NCBI GenBank assembly: GCA_036245805.1 | Contig: BTRK01000005.1 | Span: forward strand, 31,353,469 to 31,417,468 | DNA from: Pristionchus mayeri | Lineage: Eukaryota; Nematoda; Chromadorea; Rhabditida; Neodiplogasteridae | DNA: 64,000 nucleotides | Direction of reading: 5' to 3' | Shown here: positions 12,901 through 24,587 of the stretch, piece after piece | Numbering within the stretch: the first letter of the stretch is position 1 | How the letters are laid out: every line of letters begins with the position of its first letter | Made by a program: the position numbers and the translations under genes | The notes under the pieces: generated by a model | Seen by the model: the letters and a program-made list of their open reading frames with translations, nothing else | Database searches by the model: none | What the model was told of the DNA's origin: nothing

Positions 12901-14076
12901 CTACTGCGGATTTTGTCCACTACTGCGGCCCCTGTCCACTACTGCGGTCCCTGTCCACTACTGCGGATTGTGTCCACTACTGCGGATTTTGTCCACTACT
13001 GCGGCCCCTGTCCACTACTGCGGTCCTGGCCACTACTGCGGATTATGTCCACTACTGCGGCCCCTGTCCACTACTGCGGATTTTGTCCACTACTGCGGTC
13101 CCTGTCCGCTACTGCGGATTTTGTCCACTACTGCGGCCCCTGTCCACTACTGCGGTCCCTGTCCGCTACTGCGGATTTTGTCCACTACTGCGGCCCCTGT
13201 CCACTACTGCGGCCCCTGTCGACTACTGCGGTCCCTGTCCACTACTGCGGCCCCTGTCCACTACTGCGGCCCCTGTCGACTACTGCGGTCCCTGTCCACT
13301 ACTGCGGCCCCTGTCCACTACTGCGGATTATGTCCACTACTGCGGCCCCTGTCCACTACTGCGGATTTTGTCCACTACTGCGGATTTTGTCCACTACTGC
13401 GGCCCCTGTCCACTACTGCGGTCCCTGTCCACTACTGCGGATTATGTCCACTACTGCGGCCCCTGTCCACTACTGCGGATTTTGTCCACTACTGCGGATT
13501 TTGTCCACTACTGCGGCCCCTGTCCACTACTGCGGTCCCTGTCCACTACTGCGGATTATGTCCACTACTGCGGCCCCTGTCCACTACTGCGGATTTTGTC
13601 CACTACTGCGGATTATGTCCACTACTGCGGCCCCTGTCCACTACTGCGGATTGTGTCCACTACTGCGGATTATGTCCACTACTGCGGCCCCTGTCCACTA
13701 CTGCGGATTGTGTCCACTACTGCGGATTTTGTCCACTACTGCGGCCCCTGTCCACTACTGCGGCCCCTGTCCACTACTGCGGTCCCTGTCCACTACTGCG
13801 GCCCCTGTCCACTACTGCGGCCCCTGTCCACTACTGCGGCCCCTGTCCACTACTGCGGATTGTGTCCACTACCGCGGATTTTGTCCACTACTGCGGCCCC
13901 TGTCCACTACTGCGGCCCCTGTCCACTACTGCGGCCCCTGTCCACTACTGCGGTCCCTGTCCACTACTGCGGATTTTGTCCACTACTGCGGATTTTGTCC
14001 ACTACTGCGGCCCCTGTCCACTACTGCGGTCCCTGTCCACTACTGCGGATTATGTCCACTACTGCGGCCCCTGTCC
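12901..14076 (+). repeat. 1,176-bp duplicated block (partner 11,040-12,215)
   Basis: The offset is 1,861 bp, anchored by TCCTGGCCA (11,163 and 13,024) and CTACCGCGG (12,008 and 13,869). Both ends show a clean switch in unit order. No gene is present. Confidence 0.75.
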
Positions 14077-17000
14077 ACTACTGCGGATTTTGTCCACTAC
14101 TGCGGATTTTGTCCACTACTGCGGCCCCTGTCCACTACTGCGGTCCCTGTCCACTACTGCGGATTATGTCCACTACTGCGGCCCCTGTCCACTACTGCGG
14201 ATTTTGTTCACTACTGCGGATTTTGTCCACTACTGCGGCCCCTGTCCACTACTGCGGTCCCTGTCCACTACTGCGGATTATGTCCACTACTGCGGCCCCT
14301 GTCCACTACTGCGGATTTTATCCACTACTGCGGATTATGTCCACTACTGCGGCCCCTGTCCACTACTGCGGATTGTGTCCACTACTGCGGATTTTGTCCA
14401 CTACTGCGGCCCCTGTCCACTACTGCGGTCCCTGTCCACTACTGCGGATTGTGTCCACTACTGCGGATTTTGTCCACTACTGCGGCCCCTGTCCACTACT
14501 GCGGTCCTGGCCACTACTGCGGATTATGTCCACTACTGCGGCCCCTGTCCACTACTGCGGATTTTGTCCACTACTGCGGTCCCTGTCCGCTACTGCGGAT
14601 TTTGTCCACTACTGCGGATTTTGTCCACTACTGCGGTCCCTGTCCACTACTGCGGCCCCTGTCGACTACTGCGGTCCCTGTCCACTACTGCGGCCCCTGT
14701 CCACTACTGCGGCCCCTGTCCACTACTGCGGCCCCTGTCCACTACTGCGGATTGTGTCCACTACCGCGGATTTTGTCCACTACTGCGGCCCCTGTCCACT
14801 ACTGCGGCCCCTGTCCACTACTGCGGCCCCTGTCCACTACTGCGGTCCCTGTCCACTACTGCGGATTTTGTCCACTACTGCGGATTTTGTCCACTACTGC
14901 GGCCCCTGTCCACTACTGCGGTCCCTGTCCACTACTGCGGATTATGTCCACTACTGCGGCCCCTGTCCACTACTGCGGATTTTGTCCACTACTGCGGATT
15001 TTGTCCACTACTGCGGCCCCTGTCCACTACTGCGGATTTTGTCCACTACTGCGGATTATGTCCACTACTGCGGATTATGTCCACTACTGCGGCCCCTGTC
15101 CACTACTGCGGCCCCTGTCCACTACTGCGGATTTTGTCCACTACTGCGGATTTTGTCCACTACTGCGGCCCCTGTCCACTACTGCGGTCCCTGTCCACTA
15201 CTGCGGATTATGTCCACTACTGCGGCCCCTGTCCACTACTGCGGATTTTGTCCACTACTGCGGATTATGTCCACTACTGCGGCCCCTGTCCACTACTGCG
15301 GATTGTGTCCACTACTGCGGATTATGTCCACTACTGCGGCCCCTGTCCACTACTGCGGATTGTGTCCACTACTGCGGATTTTGTCCACTACTGCGGCCCC
15401 TGTCCACTACTGCGGATTGTGTCCACTACTGCGGATTTTGTCCACTACTGCGGCCCCTGTCCACTACTGCGGCCCCTGTCCACTACTGCGGTCCCTGTCC
15501 ACTACTGCGGCCCCTGTCCACTACTGCGGCCCCTGTCCACTACTGCGGATTGTGTCCACTACCGCGGATTTTGTCCACTACTGCGGCCCCTGTCCACTAC
15601 TGCGGCCCCTGTCCACTACTGCGGCCCCTGTCCACTACTGCGGTCCCTGTCCACTACTGCGGATTTTGTCCACTACTGCGGATTTTGTCCACTACTGCGG
15701 CCCCTGTCCACTACTGCGGTCCCTGTCCACTACTGCGGATTATGTCCACTACTGCGGCCCCTGTCCACTACTGCGGATTTTGTCCACTACTGCGGATTTT
15801 GTCCACTACTGCGGCCCCTGTCCACTACTGCGGTCCCTGTCCACTACTGCGGATTATGTCCACTACTGCGGCCCCTGTCCACTACTGCGGATTTTGTTCA
15901 CTACTGCGGATTTTGTCCACTACTGCGGCCCCTGTCCACTACTGCGGTCCCTGTCCACTACTGCGGATTATGTCCACTACTGCGGCCCCTGTCCACTACT
16001 GCGGATTTTGTCCACTACTGCGGATTATGTCCACTACTGCGGCCCCTGTCCACTACTGCGGATTGTGTCCACTACTGCGGATTTTGTCCACTACTGCGGC
16101 CCCTGTCCACTACTGCGGTCCCTGTCCACTACTGCGGATTGTGTCCACTACTGCGGATTTTGTCCACTACTGCGGTCCTGGCCACTACTGCGGATTATGT
16201 CCACTACTGCGGCCCCTGTCCACTACTGCGGATTTTGTCCACTACTGCGGTCCCTGTCCGCTACTGCGGATTTTGTCCACAACTGCGGCCCCTGTCCACT
16301 ACTGCGGTCCCTGTCCGCTACTGCGGATTTTGTCCACTACTGCGGCCCCTGTCCACTACTGCGGCCCCTGTCGACTACTGCGGTCCCTGTCCACTACTGC
16401 GGCCCCTGTCCACTACTGCGGCCCCTGTCGACTACTGCGGTCCCTGTCCACTACTGCGGCCCCTGTCCACTACTGCGGATTTTGTCCACTACTGCGGCCC
16501 CTGTCCACTACTGCGGCCCCTGTCCACTACTGCGGTCCCTGTCCACTACTGCGGCCCCTGTCCACTACTGCGGCCCCTGTCCACTACTGCGGCCCCTGTC
16601 CACTACTGCGGATTGTGTCCACTACCGCGGATTTTGTCCACTACTGCGGCCCCTGTCCACTACTGCGGCCCCTGTCCACTACTGCGGCCCCTGTCCACTA
16701 CTGCGGTCCCTGTCCACTACTGCGGATTTTGTCCACTACTGCGGCCCCTGTCCACTACTGCGGTCCCTGTCCACTACTGCGGATTGTGTCCACTACTGCG
16801 GATTTTGTCCACTACTGCGGTCCTGGCCACTACTGCGGATTATGTCCACTACTGCGGCCCCTGTCCACTACTGCGGATTTTGTCCACTACTGCGGTCCCT
16901 GTCCGCTACTGCGGATTTTGTCCACAACTGCGGCCCCTGTCCACTACTGCGGTCCCTGTCCGCTACTGCGGATTTTGTCCACTACTGCGGCCCCTGTCCA

Positions 17001-17901
17001 CTACTGCGGCCCCTGTCGACTACTGCGGTCCCTGTCCACTACTGCGGCCCCTGTCCACTACTGCGGCCCCTGTCGACTACTGCGGTCCCTGTCCACTACT
17101 GCGGCCCCTGTCCACTACTGCGGATTTTGTCCACTACTGCGGCCCCTGTCCACTACTGCGGCCCCTGTCCACTACTGCGGTCCCTGTCCACTACTGCGGC
17201 CCCTGTCCACTACTGCGGCCCCTGTCCACTACTGCGGCCCCTGTCCACTACTGCGGATTGTGTCCACTACCGCGGATTTTGTCCACTACTGCGGCCCCTG
17301 TCCACTACTGCGGCCCCTGTCCACTACTGCGGCCCCTGTCCACTACTGCGGTCCCTGTCCACTACTGCGGATTTTGTCCACTACTGCGGATTTTGTCCAC
17401 TACTGCGGCCCCTGTCCACTACTGCGGTCCCTGTCCACTACTGCGGATTATGTCCACTACTGCGGCCCCTGTCCACTACTGCGGATTTTGTCCACTACTG
17501 CGGATTTTGTCCACTACTGCGGCCCCTGTCCACTACTGCGGTCCCTGTCCACTACTGCGGATTATGTCCACTACTGCGGCCCCTGTCCACTACTGCGGAT
17601 TTTGTTCACTACTGCGGATTTTGTCCACTACTGCGGCCCCTGTCCACTACTGCGGTCCCTGTCCACTACTGCGGATTATGTCCACTACTGCGGCCCCTGT
17701 CCACTACTGCGGATTTTGTCCACTACTGCGGATTATGTCCACTACTGCGGCCCCTGTCCACTACTGCGGATTGTGTCCACTACTGCGGATTTTGTCCACT
17801 ACTGCGGCCCCTGTCCACTACTGCGGTCCCTGTCCACTACTGCGGATTGTGTCCACTACTGCGGATTTTGTCCACTACTGCGGTCCTGGCCACTACTGCG
17901 G
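14077..17901 (+). repeat. Satellite leading to the inversion
   Basis: No gene. Markers are TTTTGTTCA units (from 14,202, 15,892 and 17,600) and TCCTGGCCA units (14,505, 16,176, 16,821, 17,884). A unit with CACAACTGCGG in place of CACTACTGCGG has its CAACTG beginning at 16,280, 16,925 and 17,988. The TCCTGGCCA and CAACTG markers share spacings of 645 and 1,063 bp, so the segment carrying both was copied three times, the last copy ending in the palindrome. Confidence 0.75.
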
Positions 17902-18057
17902 ATTATGTCCACTACTGCGGCCCCTGTCCACTACTGCGGATTTTGTCCACTACTGCGGTCCCTGTCCGCTACTGCGGATTTTGTCCACAACTGCGGCCCC
18001 TGTCCACTACTGCGGTCCCTGTCCGCTACTGCGGATTTTGTCCACTACTGCGGCCCC
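17902..18057 (+). repeat. Left arm of the near-perfect palindrome
   Basis: These 156 bp are in the normal orientation. They pair with 18,066-18,224 across an 8-nt spacer, TGTCCACT (18,058-18,065). Mismatches are confined to two substitutions (17,989 against 18,134 and 17,992 against 18,131) and a 3-nt difference near the outer end, GTCCA here against GTCCTCCG in the other arm. Confidence 0.93.
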
Positions 18058-18065
18058 TGTCCACT
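18058..18065. other. Spacer/loop of the palindrome
   Basis: TGTCCACT sits between CCCC (18,054-18,057) and GGGG (18,066-18,069). It is a partial unit, so the fold-back point lies inside the GTCCA-CTACT junction and not at a unit boundary. An 8-nt loop is compatible with a hairpin on a single strand. Confidence 0.85.
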
Positions 18066-18224
18066 GGGGCCGCAGTAGTGGACAAAATCCGCAGTAGCGG
18101 ACAGGGACCGCAGTAGTGGACAGGGGCCGCTGTAGTGGACAAAATCCGCAGTAGCGGACAGGGACCGCAGTAGTGGACAAAATCCGCAGTAGTGGACAGG
18201 GGCCGCAGTAGCGGAGGACATAAT
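18066..18224 (-). repeat. Inverted 159-bp satellite tract
   Basis: This is the only place where I found the unit on the opposite strand (GCAGTAG-type sequence on the given strand). Its reverse complement is identical, base for base, to 21,461-21,619. It carries the two diagnostic variants GTCCTCCG (outer end) and CTACAGCGG. The right junction reads ACATAAT|ACTGCGG, where the normal orientation resumes within a unit. The tract contains TAG once per unit on the forward strand, which closes all three forward frames at 18,078, 18,097 and 18,116. It could be genuine, or a fold-back artefact of library preparation or assembly; the sequence alone cannot decide. Confidence 0.95.
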
Positions 18225-20211
18225 ACTGCGGTCCCTGTCCACTACTGCGGCCCCTGTCCACTACTGCGGATTATGTCCACTACTGCGGCCCCTGTCCACT
18301 ACTGCGGATTTTGTCCACTACTGCGGATTTTGTCCACTACTGCGGCCCCTGTCCACTACTGCGGTCCCTGTCCACTACTGCGGATTATGTCCACTACTGC
18401 GGCCCCTGTCCACTACTGCGGATTTTGTCCACTACTGCGGATTTTGTCCACTACTGCGGCCCCTGTCCACTACTGCGGTCCCTGTCCACTACTGCGGATT
18501 ATGTCCACTACTGCGGCCCCTGTCCACTACTGCGGATTTTGTCCACTACTGCGGATTATGTCCACTACTGCGGCCCCTGTCCACTACTGCGGATTGTGTC
18601 CACTACTGCGGATTATGTCCACTACTGGGGCCCCTGTCCACTACTGCGGATTGTGTCCACTACTGCGGATTTTGTCCACTACTGCGGCCCCTGTCCACTA
18701 CTGCGGCCCCTGTCCACTACTGCGGTCCCTGTCCACTACTGCGGCCCCTGTCCACTACTGCGGCCCCTGTCCACTACTGCGGCCCCTGTCCACTACTGCG
18801 GATTGTGTCCACTACCGCGGATTTTGTCCACTACTGCGGCCCCTGTCCACTACTGCGGCCCCTGTCCACTACTGCGGCCCCTGTCCACTACTGCGGTCCC
18901 TGTCCACTACTGCGGATTTTGTCCACTACTGCGGATTTTGTCCACTACTGCGGCCCCTGTCCACTACTGCGGTCCCTGTCCACTACTGCGGATTATGTCC
19001 ACTACTGCGGCCCCTGTCCACTACTGCGGATTTTGTCCACTACTGCGGATTTTGTCCACTACTGCGGCCCCTGTCCACTACTGCGGTCCCTGTCCACTAC
19101 TGCGGATTATGTCCACTACTGCGGCCCCTGTCCACTACTGCGGATTTTGTTCACTACTGCGGATTTTGTCCACTACTGCGGCCCCTGTCCACTACTGCGG
19201 TCCCTGTCCACTACTGCGGATTATGTCCACTACTGCGGCCCCTGTCCACTACTGCGGTCCCTGTCCACTACTGCGGATTATGTCCACTACTGCGGCCCCT
19301 GTCCACTACTGCGGATTTTGTCCACTACTGCGGATTATGTCCACTACTGCGGCCCCTGTCCACTACTGCGGATTGTGTCCACTACTGCGGATTATGTCCA
19401 CTACTGGGGCCCCTGTCCACTACTGCGGATTGTGTCCACTACTGCGGATTTTGTCCACTACTGCGGATTATGTCCACTACTGCGGCCCCTGTCCACTACT
19501 GCGGTCCCTGTCCACTACTGCGGATTATGTCCACTACTGCGGCCCCTGTCCACTACTGCGGATTTTGTCCACTACTGCGGATTATGTCCACTACTGCGGC
19601 CCCTGTCCACTACTGCGGATTGTGTCCACTACTGCGGATTATGTCCACTACTGGGGCCCCTGTCCACTACTGCGGATTGTGTCCACTACTGCGGATTTTG
19701 TCCACTACTGCGGCCCCTGTCCACTACTGCGGCCCCTGTCCACTACTGCGGTCCCTGTCCACTACTGCGGCCCCTGTCCACTACTGCGGCCCCTGTCCAC
19801 TACTGCGGCCCCTGTCCACTACTGCGGCCCCTGTCCACTACTGCGGATTGTGTCCACTACCGCGGATTTTGTCCACTACTGCGGCCCCTGTCCACTACTG
19901 CGGCCCCTGTCCACTACTGCGGCCCCTGTCCACTACTGCGGTCCCTGTCCACTACTGCGGATTTTGTCCACTACTGCGGATTTTGTCCACTACTGCGGCC
20001 CCTGTCCACTACTGCGGTCCCTGTCCACTACTGCGGATTATGTCCACTACTGCGGCCCCTGTCCACTACTGCGGATTTTGTCCACTACTGCGGATTTTGT
20101 CCACTACTGCGGCCCCTGTCCACTACTGCGGTCCCTGTCCACTACTGCGGATTATGTCCACTACTGCGGCCCCTGTCCACTACTGCGGATTTTGTTCACT
20201 ACTGCGGATTT
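18225..20211 (+). repeat. Satellite with GGGGCCCC units
   Basis: No gene. It is distinguished by a unit beginning CTACTGGGGCCCC in place of CTACTGCGGCCCC, with CTGGGG at 18,625, 19,404 and 19,651. The spacings are 779 (41 x 19) and 247 (13 x 19). I saw this variant nowhere else in the window. Confidence 0.8.
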
Positions 20212-21469
20212 TGTCCACTACTGCGGCCCCTGTCCACTACTGCGGTCCCTGTCCACTACTGCGGATTATGTCCACTACTGCGGCCCCTGTCCACTACTGC
20301 GGATTTTGTCCACTACTGCGGATTATGTCCACTACTGCGGCCCCTGTCCACTACTGCGGATTGTGTCCACTACTGCGGATTATGTCCACTACTGCGGCCC
20401 CTGTCCACTACTGCGGATTGTGTCCACTACTGCGGATTTTGTCCACTACTGCGGCCCCTGTCCACTACTGCGGCCCCTGTCGACTACTGCGGTCCCTGTC
20501 CACTACTGCGGCCCCTGTCCACTACTGCGGCCCCTGTCCACTACTGCGGTCCCTGTCCACTACTGCGGATTGTGTCCACTACTGCGGATTTTGCCCACTA
20601 CTGCGGCCCCTGTCCACTACTGCGGTCCCTGTCCACTACTGCGGATTATGTCCACTACTGCGGTCCCTGTCCACTACTGCGGATTATGTCCACTACTGCG
20701 GCCCCTGTCCACTACTGCGGATTTTGTTCACTACTGCGGATTTTGTCCACTACTGCGGCCCCTGTCCACTACTGCGGATTTTGTCCACTACTGCGGATTA
20801 TGTCCACTACTGCGGCCCCTGTCCACTACTGCGGATTGTGTCCACTACTGCGGATTATGTCCACTACTGCGGCCCCTGTCCACTACTGCGGATTGTGTCC
20901 ACTACTGCGGATTTTGTCCACTACTGCGGCCCCTGTCCACTACTGCGGCCCCTGTCGACTACTGCGGTCCCTGTCCACTACTGCGGCCCCTGTCCACTAC
21001 TGCGGCCCCTGTCCACTACTGCGGTCCCTGTCCACTACTGCGGATTTTGTCCACTACTGCGGCCCCTGTCCACTACTGCGGTCCCTGTCCACTACTGCGG
21101 ATTATGTCCACTACTGCGGCCCCTGTCCACTACTGCGGATTTTGTCCACTACTGCGGTCCCTGTCCGCTACTGCGGATTTTGTCCACTACTGCGGCCCCT
21201 GTCCACTACTGCGGCCCCTGTCCACTACTGCGGTCCCTGTCCACTACTGCGGCCCCTGTCCACTACTGCGGTCCTTGTCCACTACTGCGGATTATGTCCA
21301 CTACTGCGGCCCCTGTCCACTACTGCGGATTTTGTCCACTACTGCGGATTATGTCCACTACTGCGGCCCCTGTCCACTACTGCGGATTGTGTCCACTACT
21401 GCGGATTTTGTCCACTACTGCGGCCCCTGTCCACTACTGCGGTCCTGTCCACTACTGCGGATTATGTCC
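20212..21469 (+). repeat. 1.26-kb duplicated block (partner 23,330-24,587)
   Basis: The offset is 3,118 bp, fixed by TTTTGCCCA (20,589 and 23,707) and by the ATTGT unit order near 20,360 and 23,478. The copies separate exactly where this one continues into GTCCTCCG while the partner continues into GTCCACTAC. This is the first appearance of TTTTGCCCA in the window. Confidence 0.8.
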
Positions 21470-22270
21470 TCCGCTACTGCGGCCCCTGTCCACTACTGCG
21501 GATTTTGTCCACTACTGCGGTCCCTGTCCGCTACTGCGGATTTTGTCCACTACAGCGGCCCCTGTCCACTACTGCGGTCCCTGTCCGCTACTGCGGATTT
21601 TGTCCACTACTGCGGCCCCTGTCCACTACTGCGGATTGTGTCCACTACTGCGGATTTTGTCCACTACTGCGGCCCCTGTCCACTACTGCGGTCCCTGTCC
21701 ACTACTGCGGATTGTGTCCACTACTGCGGATTTTGTCCACTACTGCGGCCCCTGTCCACTACTGCGGTCCTGGCCACTACTGCGGATTATGTCCACTACT
21801 GCGGCCCCTGTCCACTACTGCGGATTTTGTCCACTACTGCGGTCCCTGTCCGCTACTGCGGATTTTGTCCACTACTGCGGCCCCTGTCCACTACTGCGGT
21901 CCCTGTCCGCTACTGCGGATTTTGTCCACTACTGCGGCCCCTGTCCACTACTGCGGCCCCTGTCGACTACTGCGGTCCCTGTCCACTACTGCGGCCCCTG
22001 TCCACTACTGCGGCCCCTGTCGACTACTGCGGTCCCTGTCCACTACTGCGGCCCCTGTCCACTACTGCGGATTATGTCCACTACTGCGGCCCCTGTCCAC
22101 TACTGCGGATTTTGTCCACTACTGCGGATTTTGTCCACTACTGCGGCCCCTGTCCACTACTGCGGTCCCTGTCCACTACTGCGGATTATGTCCACTACTG
22201 CGGCCCCTGTCCACTACTGCGGATTTTGTCCACTACTGCGGATTTTGTCCACTACTGCGGCCCCTGTCCA
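21400..22270 (+). repeat. Block present four times in 21-27 kb
   Basis: The block runs from a TCCTGTCC 18-bp unit through GTCCTCCG, CTACAGCGG and TCCTGGCCA. Its GTCCTCC marker recurs at offsets of 970, 2,926 and 989 bp (T of GTCCT at 21,470, 22,440, 25,366, 26,355), and TCCTGGCCA follows at the same offsets (21,768, 22,738, 25,664, 26,653). The first two copies diverge at about 22,270 and 23,240, where one has a CTACTGCCGCCCC unit and the other a CGACTGCGG unit. Confidence 0.85.
21461..21619 (+). repeat. Direct-orientation counterpart of the inverted tract
   Basis: It is an exact reverse complement of 18,066-18,224. The same tract recurs at 22,431-22,589, 25,357-25,515, 26,346-26,504, 31,951-32,109 and 33,131-33,289. 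The last has one visible difference, G to A at 33,215 giving TTTTATCCA. All contain GTCCTCCG and CTACAGCGG at the same spacing. Confidence 0.93.
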
Positions 22271-23329
22271 CTACTGCGGCCCCTGTCCACTACTGCGGAT
22301 TTTGTCCACTACTGCCGCCCCTGTCCACTACTGCGGATTATGTCCACTACTGCGGCCCCTGTCCACTACTGCGGATTTTGTCCACTACTGCGGCCCCTGT
22401 CCACTACTGCGGTCCTGTCCACTACTGCGGATTATGTCCTCCGCTACTGCGGCCCCTGTCCACTACTGCGGATTTTGTCCACTACTGCGGTCCCTGTCCG
22501 CTACTGCGGATTTTGTCCACTACAGCGGCCCCTGTCCACTACTGCGGTCCCTGTCCGCTACTGCGGATTTTGTCCACTACTGCGGCCCCTGTCCACTACT
22601 GCGGATTGTGTCCACTACTGCGGATTTTGTCCACTACTGCGGCCCCTGTCCACTACTGCGGTCCCTGTCCACTACTGCGGATTGTGTCCACTACTGCGGA
22701 TTTTGTCCACTACTGCGGCCCCTGTCCACTACTGCGGTCCTGGCCACTACTGCGGATTATGTCCACTACTGCGGCCCCTGTCCACTACTGCGGATTTTGT
22801 CCACTACTGCGGTCCCTGTCCGCTACTGCGGATTTTGTCCACTACTGCGGCCCCTGTCCACTACTGCGGTCCCTGTCCGCTACTGCGGATTTTGTCCACT
22901 ACTGCGGCCCCTGTCCACTACTGCGGCCCCTGTCGACTACTGCGGTCCCTGTCCACTACTGCGGCCCCTGTCCACTACTGCGGCCCCTGTCGACTACTGC
23001 GGTCCCTGTCCACTACTGCGGCCCCTGTCCACTACTGCGGATTATGTCCACTACTGCGGCCCCTGTCCACTACTGCGGATTTTGTCCACTACTGCGGATT
23101 TTGTCCACTACTGCGGCCCCTGTCCACTACTGCGGTCCCTGTCCACTACTGCGGATTATGTCCACTACTGCGGCCCCTGTCCACTACTGCGGATTTTGTC
23201 CACTACTGCGGATTTTGTCCACTACTGCGGCCCCTGTCCACGACTGCGGTCCCTGTCCACTACTGCGGATTATGTCCACTACTGCGGCCCCTGTCCACTA
23301 CTGCGGATTTTGTCCACTACTGCGGATTA

Positions 23330-24587
23330 TGTCCACTACTGCGGCCCCTGTCCACTACTGCGGTCCCTGTCCACTACTGCGGATTATGTCCACTACTGCG
23401 GCCCCTGTCCACTACTGCGGATTTTGTCCACTACTGCGGATTATGTCCACTACTGCGGCCCCTGTCCACTACTGCGGATTGTGTCCACTACTGCGGATTA
23501 TGTCCACTACTGCGGCCCCTGTCCACTACTGCGGATTGTGTCCACTACTGCGGATTTTGTCCACTACTGCGGCCCCTGTCCACTACTGCGGCCCCTGTCG
23601 ACTACTGCGGTCCCTGTCCACTACTGCGGCCCCTGTCCACTACTGCGGCCCCTGTCCACTACTGCGGTCCCTGTCCACTACTGCGGATTGTGTCCACTAC
23701 TGCGGATTTTGCCCACTACTGCGGCCCCTGTCCACTACTGCGGTCCCTGTCCACTACTGCGGATTATGTCCACTACTGCGGTCCCTGTCCACTACTGCGG
23801 ATTATGTCCACTACTGCGGCCCCTGTCCACTACTGCGGATTTTGTTCACTACTGCGGATTTTGTCCACTACTGCGGCCCCTGTCCACTACTGCGGATTTT
23901 GTCCACTACTGCGGATTATGTCCACTACTGCGGCCCCTGTCCACTACTGCGGATTGTGTCCACTACTGCGGATTATGTCCACTACTGCGGCCCCTGTCCA
24001 CTACTGCGGATTGTGTCCACTACTGCGGATTTTGTCCACTACTGCGGCCCCTGTCCACTACTGCGGCCCCTGTCGACTACTGCGGTCCCTGTCCACTACT
24101 GCGGCCCCTGTCCACTACTGCGGCCCCTGTCCACTACTGCGGTCCCTGTCCACTACTGCGGATTTTGTCCACTACTGCGGCCCCTGTCCACTACTGCGGT
24201 CCCTGTCCACTACTGCGGATTATGTCCACTACTGCGGCCCCTGTCCACTACTGCGGATTTTGTCCACTACTGCGGTCCCTGTCCGCTACTGCGGATTTTG
24301 TCCACTACTGCGGCCCCTGTCCACTACTGCGGCCCCTGTCCACTACTGCGGTCCCTGTCCACTACTGCGGCCCCTGTCCACTACTGCGGTCCTTGTCCAC
24401 TACTGCGGATTATGTCCACTACTGCGGCCCCTGTCCACTACTGCGGATTTTGTCCACTACTGCGGATTATGTCCACTACTGCGGCCCCTGTCCACTACTG
24501 CGGATTGTGTCCACTACTGCGGATTTTGTCCACTACTGCGGCCCCTGTCCACTACTGCGGTCCTGTCCACTACTGCGGATTATGTCC
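23330..24587 (+). repeat. 1.26-kb duplicated block, copy 2
   Basis: Partner of 20,212-21,469 at +3,118 bp. It holds the same TTTTGCCCA, TTTTGTTCA and TCCTTGTCC markers in the same order. Confidence 0.8.

Larger units (their letters stand above)
1..18116 (+). other. Stop-free forward frames, probably non-coding
   Basis: The unit contains no TAA, TAG or TGA and its length is 1 modulo 3. All three forward frames are therefore open and each reads the same 19-residue repeat, consensus HYCGPCPLLRPLSTTAAPV with variable residues at the core positions. One frame stops at 2,872-2,874 (TAA). All three stop in the inversion at 18,078, 18,097 and 18,116. Arguments against coding: no unique N- or C-terminus, no promoter or splice context, three frames equally open, and length-changing units tolerated. 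A repetitive protein or translated satellite RNA cannot be excluded but has no positive support. Confidence 0.8.

Noticed and set aside
51..18116. Very long forward open reading frames (also 317-18,097, 2,902-18,078 and 13-2,874) as genes
   Set aside because: All three frames are open at once because a 19-bp stop-free unit is repeated. There is no unique terminus, promoter or splice context, and the ends are set only by one point mutation and by the inversion.
18066..18224. Insertion of a mobile element at the inversion
   Set aside because: The tract is itself satellite sequence, identical to nearby direct copies. There are no terminal repeats of another kind, no target-site duplication and no transposase.
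18007..18261. Short opposite-strand reading frames across 18,007-18,261
   Set aside because: They exist only because the inverted tract presents the stop-free strand on the minus side. They translate to the same satellite repeat.
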